Source: Caballeronia glathei (lineage in GTDB: Bacteria > Pseudomonadota > Gammaproteobacteria > Burkholderiales > Burkholderiaceae). From it: DNA of 64,000 nt. Of the stretch, positions 44,705-55,200 are shown piece by piece. Position numbers and translations under genes: made by a program. Below the pieces are notes generated by a model that worked only from the letters and a program-made list of their open reading frames with translations, was not told the DNA's origin and did no database searches. The first letter of the stretch is position 1, and each line of letters begins with the position of its first letter. Location of the stretch: contig NZ_JFHC01000018.1 in the NCBI RefSeq assembly GCF_000698595.1, forward strand, positions 1-64,000, written 5' to 3'.

Positions 44705-45577
44705 ATGAATACTTCGCGCGATATCGAGAAATTATTCGAGCACTTTGGCGGCAACGCAGGCGACTATCAGGAAATCGGCCGTGAGAACGAGGCTCGCTCG
44801 GCGCGCACCCGCTGGCCGCTCCTTGCCACACTCGATTTCACTCAGCCGGCGATCCCCGCGGTCGCGCAACGCCGCGATGTCCAGTTGCCGCACGCGCGCC
44901 CGGACCCGAGCGACAGCGGCGCCGGGCACACGTTCGCGCCGACGCCGATCAACCGGGGCAAGCCGCCCCTTTTCGCCCGGGCGCACCGCAGGACGATCCC
45001 GCCGGTCGGCAAGGCCACGGTGCCCACGGCATCGCGTTTCGCGGAATTCGCGGCAAGCGAAGACGCAACGCAGGTCCAGCCGGGCGCACCGGAACCCGCC
45101 ACAGCCGTATACACACCGGCTCAGGCGCTGAATCAGCCGCCCCTTCGCGCCGCCACGTCGGGCGCGTCCCTTCAGGCGACATTTCGCCCGGCAACACCGA
45201 CAGAACCGGCAACCCCCGCTCCGGCGCAGGCCTCGCTGCGCGTGGCGCTGCCGCGGGTGTCCGCCGCCCCGATGAACACCGCTCCGGTCACGCAACCCAA
45301 GCCGTCCGCTCCGCCCGCGCGCGAAGCCGCCAGCGCGCCAGCCTCGATTCTCGGCAAGCTCTTCGCCTCGCCCGCGCCGCATCCCGCGTACGTGGCCGTC
45401 CCTGCTCCCGAAGCGCCTTGCGCCTCGCTCGCCTCGGTCTTCGACCGCCTGCGAACCACGCCTCAAACGGCGGACACGGCAGCCACGGCAACGCCCGCGG
45501 GCAACCGCCCGGCCGCCGCCTCCGGCGCGCCGCCCGCCGGCCGCGCGTGGGCCGCCAGCCGGGTGTCGCGCTCATGA
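44705..45577 (+). CDS. bcsP: Cellulose biosynthesis protein BcsP (BcsR-like N-terminus)
   Basis: This 290-aa protein starts with the BcsR-like motif DIEKLFEHFGGNAGDYQEI and RWPLLATL (residues 6-43). A long Pro/Ala/Thr-rich disordered middle follows, and a short end motif CASLASVFDRLRT recurs near the C-terminus. BcsP/BcsR proteins act with BcsQ at the cell pole or with the synthase; the exact role is unclear. GGAAG-like bases lie before the ATG. The stop overlaps the bcsQ start. Confidence 0.85.
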   Translation: MNTSRDIEKLFEHFGGNAGDYQEIGRENEARSARTRWPLLATLDFTQPAIPAVAQRRDVQLPHARPDPSDSGAGHTFAPTPINRGKPPLFARAHRRTIPPVGKATVPTASRFAEFAASEDATQVQPGAPEPATAVYTPAQALNQPPLRAATSGASLQATFRPATPTEPATPAPAQASLRVALPRVSAAPMNTAPVTQPKPSAPPAREAASAPASILGKLFASPAPHPAYVAVPAPEAPCASLASVFDRLRTTPQTADTAATATPAGNRPAAASGAPPAGRAWAASRVSRS

Positions 45578-46362
45578 AAGTGATCACCGTAGTGTCCGCG
45601 AAAGGCGGTGTCGGCAAAACGACGCTCGCCGCGAACCTCGCATCGGTGCTCGCGGCGCGCGGGCGTCGCGTGATCGTGCTCGACCTCGATCCGCAAAACG
45701 CGCTGCGCCTGCATTTCGGCATTCCGCTCGACAGCATCGACGGCATTTCCCGCGCGACGCTCGCGGGCGACCCGTGGCAGACCGTGATGTTCGACGGCGT
45801 CGACGGCGTGACGGTGCTGCCGTACGGAGCCGTGCTCGAGGACGACCGGCGCCGGTTCGAGGCGCTCATCGACCGGGAGCCGGCCTGGCTCGCGCATTCG
45901 CTCGCCACGCTGCCGCTCGATGCGCAGGACATCGTGATCGTCGACACGCCGCCGGGCTCGTCGGTCTACACGCGCACCGCGCTCACGGCGGCGCATTTCG
46001 CGCTGAACGTCGTGCTCGCCGACGCCGCCTCGTACGCGGCGATCCCGCTGATGGAGCGGATGATCGAGAACTACGCGGCGCCGCGCCAGGACTTCGGCGG
46101 GCAGGGCTACGTGGTGAACCAGGTGGACCAGTCGCGCCAGCTGAGCAAGGACGTGCTGAAGGTGCTGCGCAACATGCTCGGGCCGAAGGTGTTCCCGGGC
46201 GTGATCCATCAGGACGAGGGCGTAAGCGAATCGCTTGCCTGCGACACCACCCTCATCCACTACGACCCGCTCAGCCAGGCCGCCGCCGATCTGCGCGCGT
46301 GCGGCGAGTGGCTCCTGTCGGCGGCCGGTTCGATGCAGGCCTCGCCGAGGAACGTCGCATGA
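45574..46362 (+). CDS. bcsQ: Cellulose biosynthesis protein BcsQ, MinD/ParA-like ATPase
   Basis: This 262-aa ATPase has a deviant Walker A SAKGGVGKTTLAANL (residues 8-22), a Walker A' DLDPQNALRLHFG and IVDTPPGSSVYTRTAL. BcsQ is a MinD-type ATPase needed for cellulose production in enterics, probably by positioning or assembling the synthase. It is joined to bcsP and bcsA by four-base overlaps. Confidence 0.93.
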   Translation: MKVITVVSAKGGVGKTTLAANLASVLAARGRRVIVLDLDPQNALRLHFGIPLDSIDGISRATLAGDPWQTVMFDGVDGVTVLPYGAVLEDDRRRFEALIDREPAWLAHSLATLPLDAQDIVIVDTPPGSSVYTRTALTAAHFALNVVLADAASYAAIPLMERMIENYAAPRQDFGGQGYVVNQVDQSRQLSKDVLKVLRNMLGPKVFPGVIHQDEGVSESLACDTTLIHYDPLSQAAADLRACGEWLLSAAGSMQASPRNVA

Positions 46363-48569
46363 GCACGACCGACGCCACGCGCGGCACATCGGGCGCCGAA
46401 GCGCCTTCGCGGCTGGAGCGCATCGTCGATTCGCGCATCTGGAGCAGCACGCCGTTCACCGTGCTGATCACGCTGTTCGCCGCGGTCACGCTCTATTTCG
46501 TGATCACGGTGCCGCTCGCGTTCGGCCAGCAGCTTGCGTTCGCGACCCTCTGTTTTCTCTTCGCGCTCGGCTTTCGCCGCCTGAAGGGCCAGTACGCGAC
46601 GCTCGTGATGATCATGCTGTCGGTGGTCGCGTCGGGCCGCTACATGTTCTGGCGCCTCACGGAGACCACCTACTGGGAGCGGCCTCTCGACGCCGCCTGG
46701 GGCCTCCTGCTCGTCGCCGCCGAGGTCTATTCGACGGTCGTGCTGATGCTCGGCTACTTCCAGACCGCGTGGCCGCTCAGGCGCAAGCCGATGCCGCTGC
46801 CCGCCTCGCGCGACGCGTGGCCGACCGTCGACATCTTCATCCCGACCTACAACGAGCCGCTTTCGGTCGTGAAGCCGACCATCTACGCGGCGCTCGCGCT
46901 CGACTATCCGGCCGACAAGCTGTCGATCCACGTGCTCGACGACGGCCGCCGTCCGGAATTCAAGGCGTTCTGCGAGGAAATCGGCGTCAACTGGACGATC
47001 CGCACGCACAACCGGCACGCGAAGGCGGGCAATATCAACGAGGCGCTGAAGGTCACGAAGGGCGAATATCTCGCGATCTTCGACTGCGATCACATTCCGA
47101 CGCGCTCGTTCCTGCAGATCGGCCTCGGCTGGTTCCTGCGCGACAAGCTGCTCTCGATGCTGCAGACGCCGCACCACTTCTTCTCGCCCGATCCGTTCGA
47201 GCGCAACCTCGGCACGTTCCGCAAGGTGCCCAACGAGGGCGAGCTGTTCTACGGCCTCGTGCAGGACGGCAACGACCTGTGGAACGCCACGTTCTTCTGC
47301 GGCTCGTGCGCGCTCTTGCGCCGCTCGATGGTGGAGGAGATCGGCGGCATCGCCGTGGAAACCGTGACCGAGGACGCCCATACGGCGCTCAAGCTGCACC
47401 GGCTCGGCTACACCACCGCCTATCTCGCGATCCCGCAGGCGGCGGGCCTCGCGACCGAAAGCCTCTCCGGCCACATCGGCCAGCGCATCCGCTGGGCGCG
47501 CGGCATGACGCAGATCTTTCGCATCGACAACCCGCTCACGGGACGCGGCCTCAGGATCGGGCAGCGCCTGTGCTACCTGAACGCGATGCTGCACTTCTTC
47601 TACGGCATCCCGCGGCTCGTGTTCCTCACCGCGCCGCTGTCGTTCCTGTTCTTCGGCGCCCACGTGATCGAGGCGGCCGCGAGCACCATCGCGATCTTCG
47701 CGCTGCCGCACATGATGCACGCGAGCATCACCAACTCGCGGATGCAGCGCTCGTTTCGCCATTCGTTCTGGGCGGAAGTGTACGAATCCGTGCTGGCGTC
47801 CTACATCACGGCCCCGACGCTGCTCGCGGTGATCAACCCGAAGCTCGGCAAGTTCAACGTGACGGCCAAGGGGGGGCAGATCGCGAAAGACTACTTCGAC
47901 TGGTCGATCTCGCGCCCGTACCTGTTCCTGCTGCTCCTGAACCTGATCGGCTTCGGCGCGGGCATCGCGCACATCTACGTCTACTCGGACGTGCGCAGCG
48001 AAGTCCAGACGACGATCCTCAACCTCTGCTGGACCGTCTACAACATGCTGATCCTCGGCGCGAGCGTCGCCGCGGCGAGCGAGCGGCGCCAGGTGCGCAC
48101 CACGCACCGCGTGCACATGAAGATGCCGGTGATGCTCAAGTTCTCGACGGGCAGAACGCTCGCCTGCGAGACGATCGACTATTCGGAAGGCGGCGTCGGC
48201 GTGAAGCTGCCGAACGACATCGAAGTGCCGATGCACGAACGCGTGAGCGTTTCGCTCTTTCGCGGCGACGAGGAATACGCGTTCCCCGCGACCGTCGGCT
48301 TCACCGCGCCGGGGCGCGTGGGGCTGCGCTTTTCCACGCTCACGCGCGAGCAGGAGTTCGAGTTCGTCAAGACGACGTTCGCCCGCGCCGACGCCTGGAC
48401 CGGCTGGTCGGAGGGGCGCCGCGCGGACACGCCGCTGCGCGGGCTGTCGCACGTGCTGCTCGTGGGCACGCGCGGCATCGCCGGGCTGTTCGAGCATCTC
48501 TACAGCGACCTTCGGACCTGGATGGGAAAGCGCCCAATCGATGCCAAGAAGCTGAAAACCAAAGACTGA
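46359..48569 (+). CDS. bcsA: Cellulose synthase catalytic subunit
   Basis: This 736-aa inner-membrane enzyme polymerises UDP-glucose into beta-1,4-glucan and moves the chain across the membrane. GT2 motifs are VDIFIPTYNEPLSVV, LDDGRRPEFK, FDCDHIP (D242, D244), TEDAHTALKLHRLGY (catalytic base Asp) and QRIRWARG (Gln375). A C-terminal PilZ domain has RTTHRVHMKMPV (RxxxR) and DYSEGGVGV, so it should be activated by cyclic di-GMP. Eight or so helices surround the GT domain. The start overlaps the bcsQ stop. Confidence 0.96.
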   Translation: MSTTDATRGTSGAEAPSRLERIVDSRIWSSTPFTVLITLFAAVTLYFVITVPLAFGQQLAFATLCFLFALGFRRLKGQYATLVMIMLSVVASGRYMFWRLTETTYWERPLDAAWGLLLVAAEVYSTVVLMLGYFQTAWPLRRKPMPLPASRDAWPTVDIFIPTYNEPLSVVKPTIYAALALDYPADKLSIHVLDDGRRPEFKAFCEEIGVNWTIRTHNRHAKAGNINEALKVTKGEYLAIFDCDHIPTRSFLQIGLGWFLRDKLLSMLQTPHHFFSPDPFERNLGTFRKVPNEGELFYGLVQDGNDLWNATFFCGSCALLRRSMVEEIGGIAVETVTEDAHTALKLHRLGYTTAYLAIPQAAGLATESLSGHIGQRIRWARGMTQIFRIDNPLTGRGLRIGQRLCYLNAMLHFFYGIPRLVFLTAPLSFLFFGAHVIEAAASTIAIFALPHMMHASITNSRMQRSFRHSFWAEVYESVLASYITAPTLLAVINPKLGKFNVTAKGGQIAKDYFDWSISRPYLFLLLLNLIGFGAGIAHIYVYSDVRSEVQTTILNLCWTVYNMLILGASVAAASERRQVRTTHRVHMKMPVMLKFSTGRTLACETIDYSEGGVGVKLPNDIEVPMHERVSVSLFRGDEEYAFPATVGFTAPGRVGLRFSTLTREQEFEFVKTTFARADAWTGWSEGRRADTPLRGLSHVLLVGTRGIAGLFEHLYSDLRTWMGKRPIDAKKLKTKD

Positions 48570-48573
48570 GAAC

Positions 48574-51075
48574 ATGGGCAAAGGTATGTCGAAGTTGCGC
48601 GTTGATGGCGTATCGGGCGAGCGCACGCCACGTTTCTGCGAAAGACCCGCCGGGCGCTTCATCGCGGTCTGGATCGGACTGCAGACCGCGTTCGCGGCGC
48701 CGCTCGCGGCGGCCGCCACGGCGGCGAGCGCCCCCGCCGCTGCCAGGGACCTCCCCCAGACGGCCCCGTCCGCCACCGGCGCGGGCGCCGTGCCCGCGCC
48801 CGGACCGGCCACCTTGCTGAATCCGAACGCGATCGCCCAGCCTGCGCTCGCGATGCCCGTGCCCGCCTTCTCCGGCACGCCGGCCAAGGCGCTCGCCGCG
48901 AGAACGCCGACCACGGCCGAGCCCGGCACGCTCGTGCCGGGCGGCCGCCGCCAGACGCTCACGTTCGCGGACCTCGGCGCGCTCGATCCGCTGCAACTGC
49001 GCGGCACCGACGGCCAGAACGGCGTGCCCTTCTCCGTGCGCGGCGACGAAGTGGTCACCGCCGCCACGCTGCACCTGATCTACAGCTATTCGCCCGCGCT
49101 CCTGCCGCCAATCTCGCAATTGAAGGTGCTGATCAACGGCGAGGTCGCCGCCACGCTGCCCGTGCCGCGCGACCAGGCGGGCATGCTCGTCGCGCGCGAC
49201 GTGTCGATCGATCCGCGCTTCATCACCGAATTCAACCACCTGAACGTGCAACTGATCGGGCACTACACGCAGCAATGCGAGGACCCGTCGAATTCGTCGC
49301 TGTGGGCAACCGTGAGCAACGCAAGCTCACTCGACCTCACTTACGCGTTTCTCGCGAGCAAGCCCGATCTCGCCGCGCTGCCCGCGCCGTTCTTCGACCG
49401 CCGCGACGTGCGCCGTCTCGAATTGCCGTTCGTGTTCGCGCAAAAGCCGAGCGCGCAGACGCTGGAGGCGGCGGGCGCGGTGGCGTCGTGGTTCGGCGCG
49501 CTCGCGGGCTATCGCGGCGCGCTCTTTCCGGCGCAGATCGACAACGCGCCGCTCTCGGGCAACGCGGTCGTGTTCGCGACGCCGGATTCACGCCCCGCCG
49601 GCGTGAACATTCCGGAGGTGTCCGGGCCGACGATCGCCGTCGTCGAGCGCGAGGCCCCGGCACGCGGGCGCCTCCTGCTGGTGCTCGGGCGCAACGACGC
49701 CGAACTGGAAACCGCCGCGCGGGCGCTCGGCATGGGCCAGAACGCGTTCTCGGGCGAAAGCGCGACGGTCACGCAACTGACCGACCTGCAGCCGCGCCGC
49801 CCCTACGACGCCCCCAACTGGCTCCCGACCGACCGGCCGGTGCGCTTCGGCGAACTCGCGGAAGCGCGCGACCTGACGGTGTCCGGCTACGACGCCGACT
49901 CCGTGCGCGTGAACCTGCGCGTGCCGCCCGATCTCTTCATGTGGCAGACGAAGGGCGTGCCGATCGACCTCGGCTATCGCTACACGGTGCGTCCGGCGCC
50001 GGACCGCTCGTCGCTCAATATCAGCGTGAACAACGGCTTCGTGCAGTCGCTGCGCATTCCGGCGGTGTCGTCGTCGACATTCGATCTCGGCCAGTACTTC
50101 ACGCGCGTGATGCCCGACAGGACCGCCGCCGCGCGCCGCGAGATCTACGTGCCGCCGCTCCTTCTCACGCCGCGCGCCCAGTTGCGCCTGCACTTCTACT
50201 ACGACATCCCGAAAACCGGCGAATGCCAGGGCCGCGTGCTCGACAACGTCGTCGGCGCGATCGATCCGAACTCGACCATCGATCTGTCCGGCTTCCCGCA
50301 CTACATGGCGCTGCCCGATCTCGCCGCGTTCGCCAACGGCGGCTTCCCGTTCACGCGCATGGCGGATCTGTCGCAGACAGCCGTGATCCTGCCGAACGAG
50401 GCCGGCTCCGCCGACTACAGCCTCTATCTGCTGGAAATGGGCCGCATGGGCGCATCGACCGGATACCCGGCGACCGGCGTGACGGTAACCACGGCGGCCG
50501 ACGTGGACAGGTTCGCCGACAAGGACCTGCTGATCCTCGGCTCGCCGGGGCGCCAGCCGCTCCTGCAGCGCTGGGCGAAGTCGATGCCGTTCTCCGGCGA
50601 CGCCGACACGCGCAGCTTCCAGCTCACCGATGTCGGCTTCAAGCTCGTCGACTGGTGGCACGGGCCGCACGGCGTCGAGCGCTCGCCTGCGCGGGCGGAC
50701 CTGTCGCTCGTCAGCTCGAACGGCGACGCGCTCATCACCGGCTTCGAGTCGCCGCTCAGAAAGGACCGCAGCGCGGTCGCGCTGGTGAGCGCGGCGGGCC
50801 AGTCGGATGCCGACCTGAGCGCCGCGCTCCTCGACAACGACCTGCTGCCCGACATTCAGGGCGCGATGGCGGTGATCCACGGGCGCAACGTCACGGTGAC
50901 GTCCAACGGCGAGGCGTACTACGTCGGCCATCTGTCGCCGCTGCACTACATGCGCTGGGCGCTGTCGTCGCATCCGCTGCTGCTCGTGCTGGGCGGCCTT
51001 GCCGCCGCGCTCGTGATCGCCGCGCTGTTCTACCGCGCGCTGCGCTCGATCGCCGCACGCCGGCTGAGGGACTGA
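48574..51075 (+). CDS. bcsB: Cellulose synthase periplasmic subunit BcsB
   Basis: This 833-aa protein pairs with BcsA and guides the glucan through the periplasm. After an N-terminal signal region (about residues 28-50) and an Ala/Pro-rich linker come family segments such as GTDGQNGVPFSVRGDEVV, LKVLINGEVAATLPV, HYTQQCEDPSNSSLWATVSN and FYYDIPKTGECQG. One C-terminal helix (HPLLLVLGGLAAALVIAALFY) anchors it beside BcsA. It begins 4 bases after bcsA. A stricter start a little downstream (MSKLRVDG) is possible. Confidence 0.94.
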   Translation: MGKGMSKLRVDGVSGERTPRFCERPAGRFIAVWIGLQTAFAAPLAAAATAASAPAAARDLPQTAPSATGAGAVPAPGPATLLNPNAIAQPALAMPVPAFSGTPAKALAARTPTTAEPGTLVPGGRRQTLTFADLGALDPLQLRGTDGQNGVPFSVRGDEVVTAATLHLIYSYSPALLPPISQLKVLINGEVAATLPVPRDQAGMLVARDVSIDPRFITEFNHLNVQLIGHYTQQCEDPSNSSLWATVSNASSLDLTYAFLASKPDLAALPAPFFDRRDVRRLELPFVFAQKPSAQTLEAAGAVASWFGALAGYRGALFPAQIDNAPLSGNAVVFATPDSRPAGVNIPEVSGPTIAVVEREAPARGRLLLVLGRNDAELETAARALGMGQNAFSGESATVTQLTDLQPRRPYDAPNWLPTDRPVRFGELAEARDLTVSGYDADSVRVNLRVPPDLFMWQTKGVPIDLGYRYTVRPAPDRSSLNISVNNGFVQSLRIPAVSSSTFDLGQYFTRVMPDRTAAARREIYVPPLLLTPRAQLRLHFYYDIPKTGECQGRVLDNVVGAIDPNSTIDLSGFPHYMALPDLAAFANGGFPFTRMADLSQTAVILPNEAGSADYSLYLLEMGRMGASTGYPATGVTVTTAADVDRFADKDLLILGSPGRQPLLQRWAKSMPFSGDADTRSFQLTDVGFKLVDWWHGPHGVERSPARADLSLVSSNGDALITGFESPLRKDRSAVALVSAAGQSDADLSAALLDNDLLPDIQGAMAVIHGRNVTVTSNGEAYYVGHLSPLHYMRWALSSHPLLLVLGGLAAALVIAALFYRALRSIAARRLRD

Positions 51076-51076
51076 C

Positions 51077-52267
51077 ATGCAGGCCCGAATCAGTGTGATG
51101 ACGCTCGCCGCCGCGTTTACCCTGGCAGGCGGCGCGGCCGATGCAGCCAATGCAGCCAATGCGGCCCAGTGCGGGGACTGGAGCGCGTACCGCACGTTCG
51201 TCGAGCGTTTCGTGCAGGCCGACGGCCGGGTGATCGACCATTCGACGGCCACGCAGCAGACCACCTCCGAGGGACAGTCCTACGCGATGTTCTTCGCACT
51301 CGTCGCGAACGACCGGGCGACGTTCGAGCGGCTCCTCGCCTGGACGCGCGCCAATCTCGCGGCGGGCCAGTTCGACGCGCAGAACGTGCGCCTGCCCGCG
51401 TGGCAATGGGGCAGAAAGCCGGACGGCTCGTTCGGTGTGCTCGATCCGAATTCGGCGTCGGACTCGGACTTGTGGATCGCCTACGATCTGCTGCAGGCGG
51501 GGCGCCTGTGGAAAGAGCCTGCCTATACGAAGCTCGGCCAGGCGCTCGCCGCGCAGATCGTGAAGCAGGAAGTCGTCGACCTGCCCGGTCTCGGCCCGAT
51601 GCTGCTGCCCGGCCCGCAAGGTTTCAGGAACGGCGGCGTCACGCGGCTCAACCCGAGCTATCTTCCGCTTCCGGTACTGCGCGCGCTCGCGCGCGAGGCA
51701 CACGATGGGCACGACGGACGCGACGTCTCCGGTGCCCCGTGGACGAGGCTCGCCGAGAACGCCTACAAGCTCGTGAAGACCACCTCGCCGCGGGGCTACG
51801 CGCCCGACTGGGCGGCGTTCAAGGACGGCCAGTTCGTCGTCGATCCGAAGAACGGCGACACCGGCAGCTATGACGCGATCCGTGTCTACCTGTGGGCGGG
51901 GCTCGCGTCGCCGGCCGATCCGCTCGCGAAGCCGTGGCTCGGCGCGCTGGACGGCATGCGCCAGAGCGTCGCGCAGACGGGCTTTCCGCCGGAGCGCGTC
52001 GACGCGACGACGGGCGCCGAGGCCGGCGAAGGCCCGCAGAGCTACTGGGGCGCGCTCGCGCCCTACTTCAAGGCGACGGGCGACGAGCGGGCGCTCGGCC
52101 TCGCGCGCCAGCATCTCGCCGCGCTCGATGCGCCCCCGCAGGGCGCGGGGCGCGAGCCCGTCTATTACGATCGCGTGCTGGGCTTGTTCGGCACCGGATT
52201 CATCGACGGCCGCTATCGTTTCGACGAAGCCGGCCGTCTCGTGCCAAGCTGGAGAAGCGCATGCTGA
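51077..52267 (+). CDS. bcsZ: Periplasmic endo-beta-1,4-glucanase BcsZ (GH8)
   Basis: This 396-aa glycoside hydrolase family 8 enzyme trims glucan in the periplasm and tunes cellulose amount and fibre form. A signal peptide covers about residues 1-24. The catalytic acid is Glu65 (TTSEGQSYAMFF), and GSFGVLDPNSASDSDLWIAYDLL holds conserved Asp residues. Just after the signal a nine-base unit gives AANAANAAQ. It starts 1 base after the bcsB stop and its end overlaps the bcsC start. Confidence 0.94.
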   Translation: MQARISVMTLAAAFTLAGGAADAANAANAAQCGDWSAYRTFVERFVQADGRVIDHSTATQQTTSEGQSYAMFFALVANDRATFERLLAWTRANLAAGQFDAQNVRLPAWQWGRKPDGSFGVLDPNSASDSDLWIAYDLLQAGRLWKEPAYTKLGQALAAQIVKQEVVDLPGLGPMLLPGPQGFRNGGVTRLNPSYLPLPVLRALAREAHDGHDGRDVSGAPWTRLAENAYKLVKTTSPRGYAPDWAAFKDGQFVVDPKNGDTGSYDAIRVYLWAGLASPADPLAKPWLGALDGMRQSVAQTGFPPERVDATTGAEAGEGPQSYWGALAPYFKATGDERALGLARQHLAALDAPPQGAGREPVYYDRVLGLFGTGFIDGRYRFDEAGRLVPSWRSAC

Positions 52268-55200
52268 GTCGCGCAAAAAAGCGTGCGGTCGCGCTCGGCA
52301 TCGCCGCGGGATTCGCCGCGAACGCTCCCGTCGCCGTGTACGCGCAGGCCGCCACCGACCCGCTCAACGTGCTGATCGACCAGGGCAAGTACTGGCAGGC
52401 GCACAAGCGCGGCGACCTCGCGGAACAGGCGTGGCAGAAAGTGCTGCGCATCGATCCGAAGCAGCCCGACGCGCTGTTCGGCATGGGCATGGTGCTCGCC
52501 GACCGCCGCGACGGCAGCGGCGCGCAGCAGTATCTCGCGCGGCTGCGGCAGGTCGCGCCGAACTATCCGAACATCGACGAACTCGGCCGCCGCCTCGGCG
52601 AAACCAGCCCGCGCGACCAGACCGTGAACGACGCGCGGCGCCTCGCGCAAAGCGGCCAGAGCGCGTCGGCGGTAGAGGAGTACAAGCGCGCGCTGGAGGG
52701 CAAGCCGGCGACGCCCGCGCTCTCGCTCGAGTACTACCAGGCGCTCGCGGCCACGCCGCAGGGCTGGGACGAGGCGCGGCGCGGGCTCGAGCAGCTCGCG
52801 CGCCAGAACCCCGACGACCCGCGCTACGCGCTCGCCTACGCCCAGCATCTCACTTACCGCGACGCCACGCGGCGCGACGGCATCGCGCGGCTCGCGCAGC
52901 TGTCGAACGACAACACGGTCGGCGCCGAGGCGAAGAAAAGCTGGCGCCAGGCGCTGCTGTGGCTCGGCGCGCGCGCGTCCGACGCCCCGCTCTATCAGGC
53001 GTACCTGCAAGGCTCACCGGACGATGCCGCGGTGAAAGCCCGCTTCGATTCGATGGTGCAGCAGGACAAGGCCGCCCGCGAGCGGGCGCAGGCCGGCGCG
53101 GCCGTCGATGCGCGCGGGCGCACCGTCGCCGAGGGCTTCGCCGCGCTCGACCGTGGCGATCTCGTGACGGCGCGGGCGAAGTTCTCGTCGGTGCTGGTAT
53201 CGAGTCCGAACGACGCCGACGCGCTCGGCGGCATGGGCATCGCCGCGCTCAAGCAGGAGCGTTTTGCCGAGGCGCGCAACTATCTGGAACGCGCGTCGCG
53301 CTCGGGCAACCCCGCGCGCTGGAAGGACGCGCTCACGAGCGCCACCTACTGGACCTACACGAGCGAGGCGATCGGCGCGCGCAGCAACGGCGAGACCGCG
53401 AAGGCGAAGTCGCTGTTCGAGCGCGCGATCGCGCTGAATCCGTCCGACGTCACCGCGCAGACATTGCTCGGCGACATGCTGCTCGCAAGCGGCGACGCGC
53501 GCGGCGCGGAAGCCGCGTTCCGCATGGCGCTGCGCCGCCAGGCCGACAATCCCGACGCGATCCGCGGGCTGGTCGGCGCGCTTGCCGCGCAGGGCCGCGG
53601 CGAGGAGGCGCTCGAATTCGCGAACCGGCTGAACGCCGAGCAGCAGGCGAAGGCGGGCGGCATCAGCAAGCTGCGCGGCGAGGCGCAGGCCGCGCAGGCG
53701 CGCGCGGCGGAAGCGCGCGGCGACCTGGGGACGGCGCGGAGCCTTTTCGAGGACGCGCTCCTCAACAATCCCGACGACCCGTGGCTGCGGCTCGACCTCG
53801 CGCGCATCTACGTGCGCCAGGGCGCGGTCGCGAACGCGCGCAGCATGATGGACGGCCTGCTCGCGTCCCACCCCGAGATGACCGACGCGCTTTACGCGAG
53901 CGCGCTGCTTTCGGCGGAGACGCAGGACTGGTCGGCGGGGCTCGCGCAACTCGAGAAAATTCCGGCCGCGCAGCGCACCACCGCCATGACCGTGTTGCAG
54001 CACCGGCTGTGGGTGCACCAGCAGGCGGACATCGCCGTGCGGCTCGCGAAGAGCGGCCAGCGCCAGCAGGCGTTCGCCACGCTGCAGGCGGCCGAGCCGG
54101 TCGCGAACGGCAGTCCCGAGCTGATCGGCGCGGTGGCGTCCGCGTATCTGCAGGCGGGCGACCCGGGCCGGGCGCTCGCGCTCGTGCGCGGCGCGATGGC
54201 CGCCGCGCCCAACGACACCGGCTTGCTGCTGCAATACGCGGGCATCCTCGCCGCGACGCAGCAGGAGGCCGAGCTCGGCTCGGTGATGCGCAGGCTTTCC
54301 TCGATGCAGCTGACGCCGCAGCAGCGCATCGACTTCGGCAACCTGAATCTCGCGATCGTTATCCGGCAGGCCGACGCCGTGCGCCAGCGCGGCGATCTCG
54401 CGAGCGCCTACGACGTGATCGCGCCGTGGCTCGCCGCGATGCCCGACAATCCCGACCTGCAGGCGGCGCTCGCGCGTCTCTATGCATCGGCGGGCGACGA
54501 CCGCAGCGCGCTCGCGAGCTATCGCGTGGCGCTCGGCCGCCGTCCCGACGACCTCGACCTGCAACTCGCCGCGATCCCCGCCGCGACGGGCGCGAAGGAG
54601 TACCGGTACGCCGAGTCGCTCGCGAATCAGGCGCTGCAGGCCGCGCCCGGCGACCCGCGCGTGCTCGCGACGGTCGGGCGCATGTATCGGGCCGAGGGCA
54701 AGCTGAGCCTCGCCGCCCAGTATCTGCAGCGCTCGCTCGTCGCGGCCAATACGCCGCTTGCGCCGTCGGCGGCGTCCGCGCGAGGCGCGCAGACCAATGT
54801 GCCGCGCGGCTGGGAAACGGCGATGAAGCGCATCGGCGCGACGCCGCTGCCCGGCACCAATCCGTTCGAAGGCAAAACGGCCATCGACACCGCCGCCCCG
54901 CCCTTCCAGCCGTCCACCTATCCGACACAGCCCGTGCCGAACTACCTGCCGCCCGCTCAGCCCGCGCCTTATGCTGCGCCCTACGTTGCGCCTTCCGCCG
55001 CGCCCTCCGCCGCGCCTTATGTGACGCCGTCGGTCGCTCCGTCGAACGCGCCGCGTCCGGCTGCGGCCCGCAACGGCGGATATGGCGCCGACATGTACGG
55101 TTCGGCGCAGTCGGGCGGGCCGGCCGCGGGGCCGTCGAACGCATCGGCCCCGGCAGCGGCAGACGATGGCGGCTACGGCCCGGATGCGTATGGCGCGTCG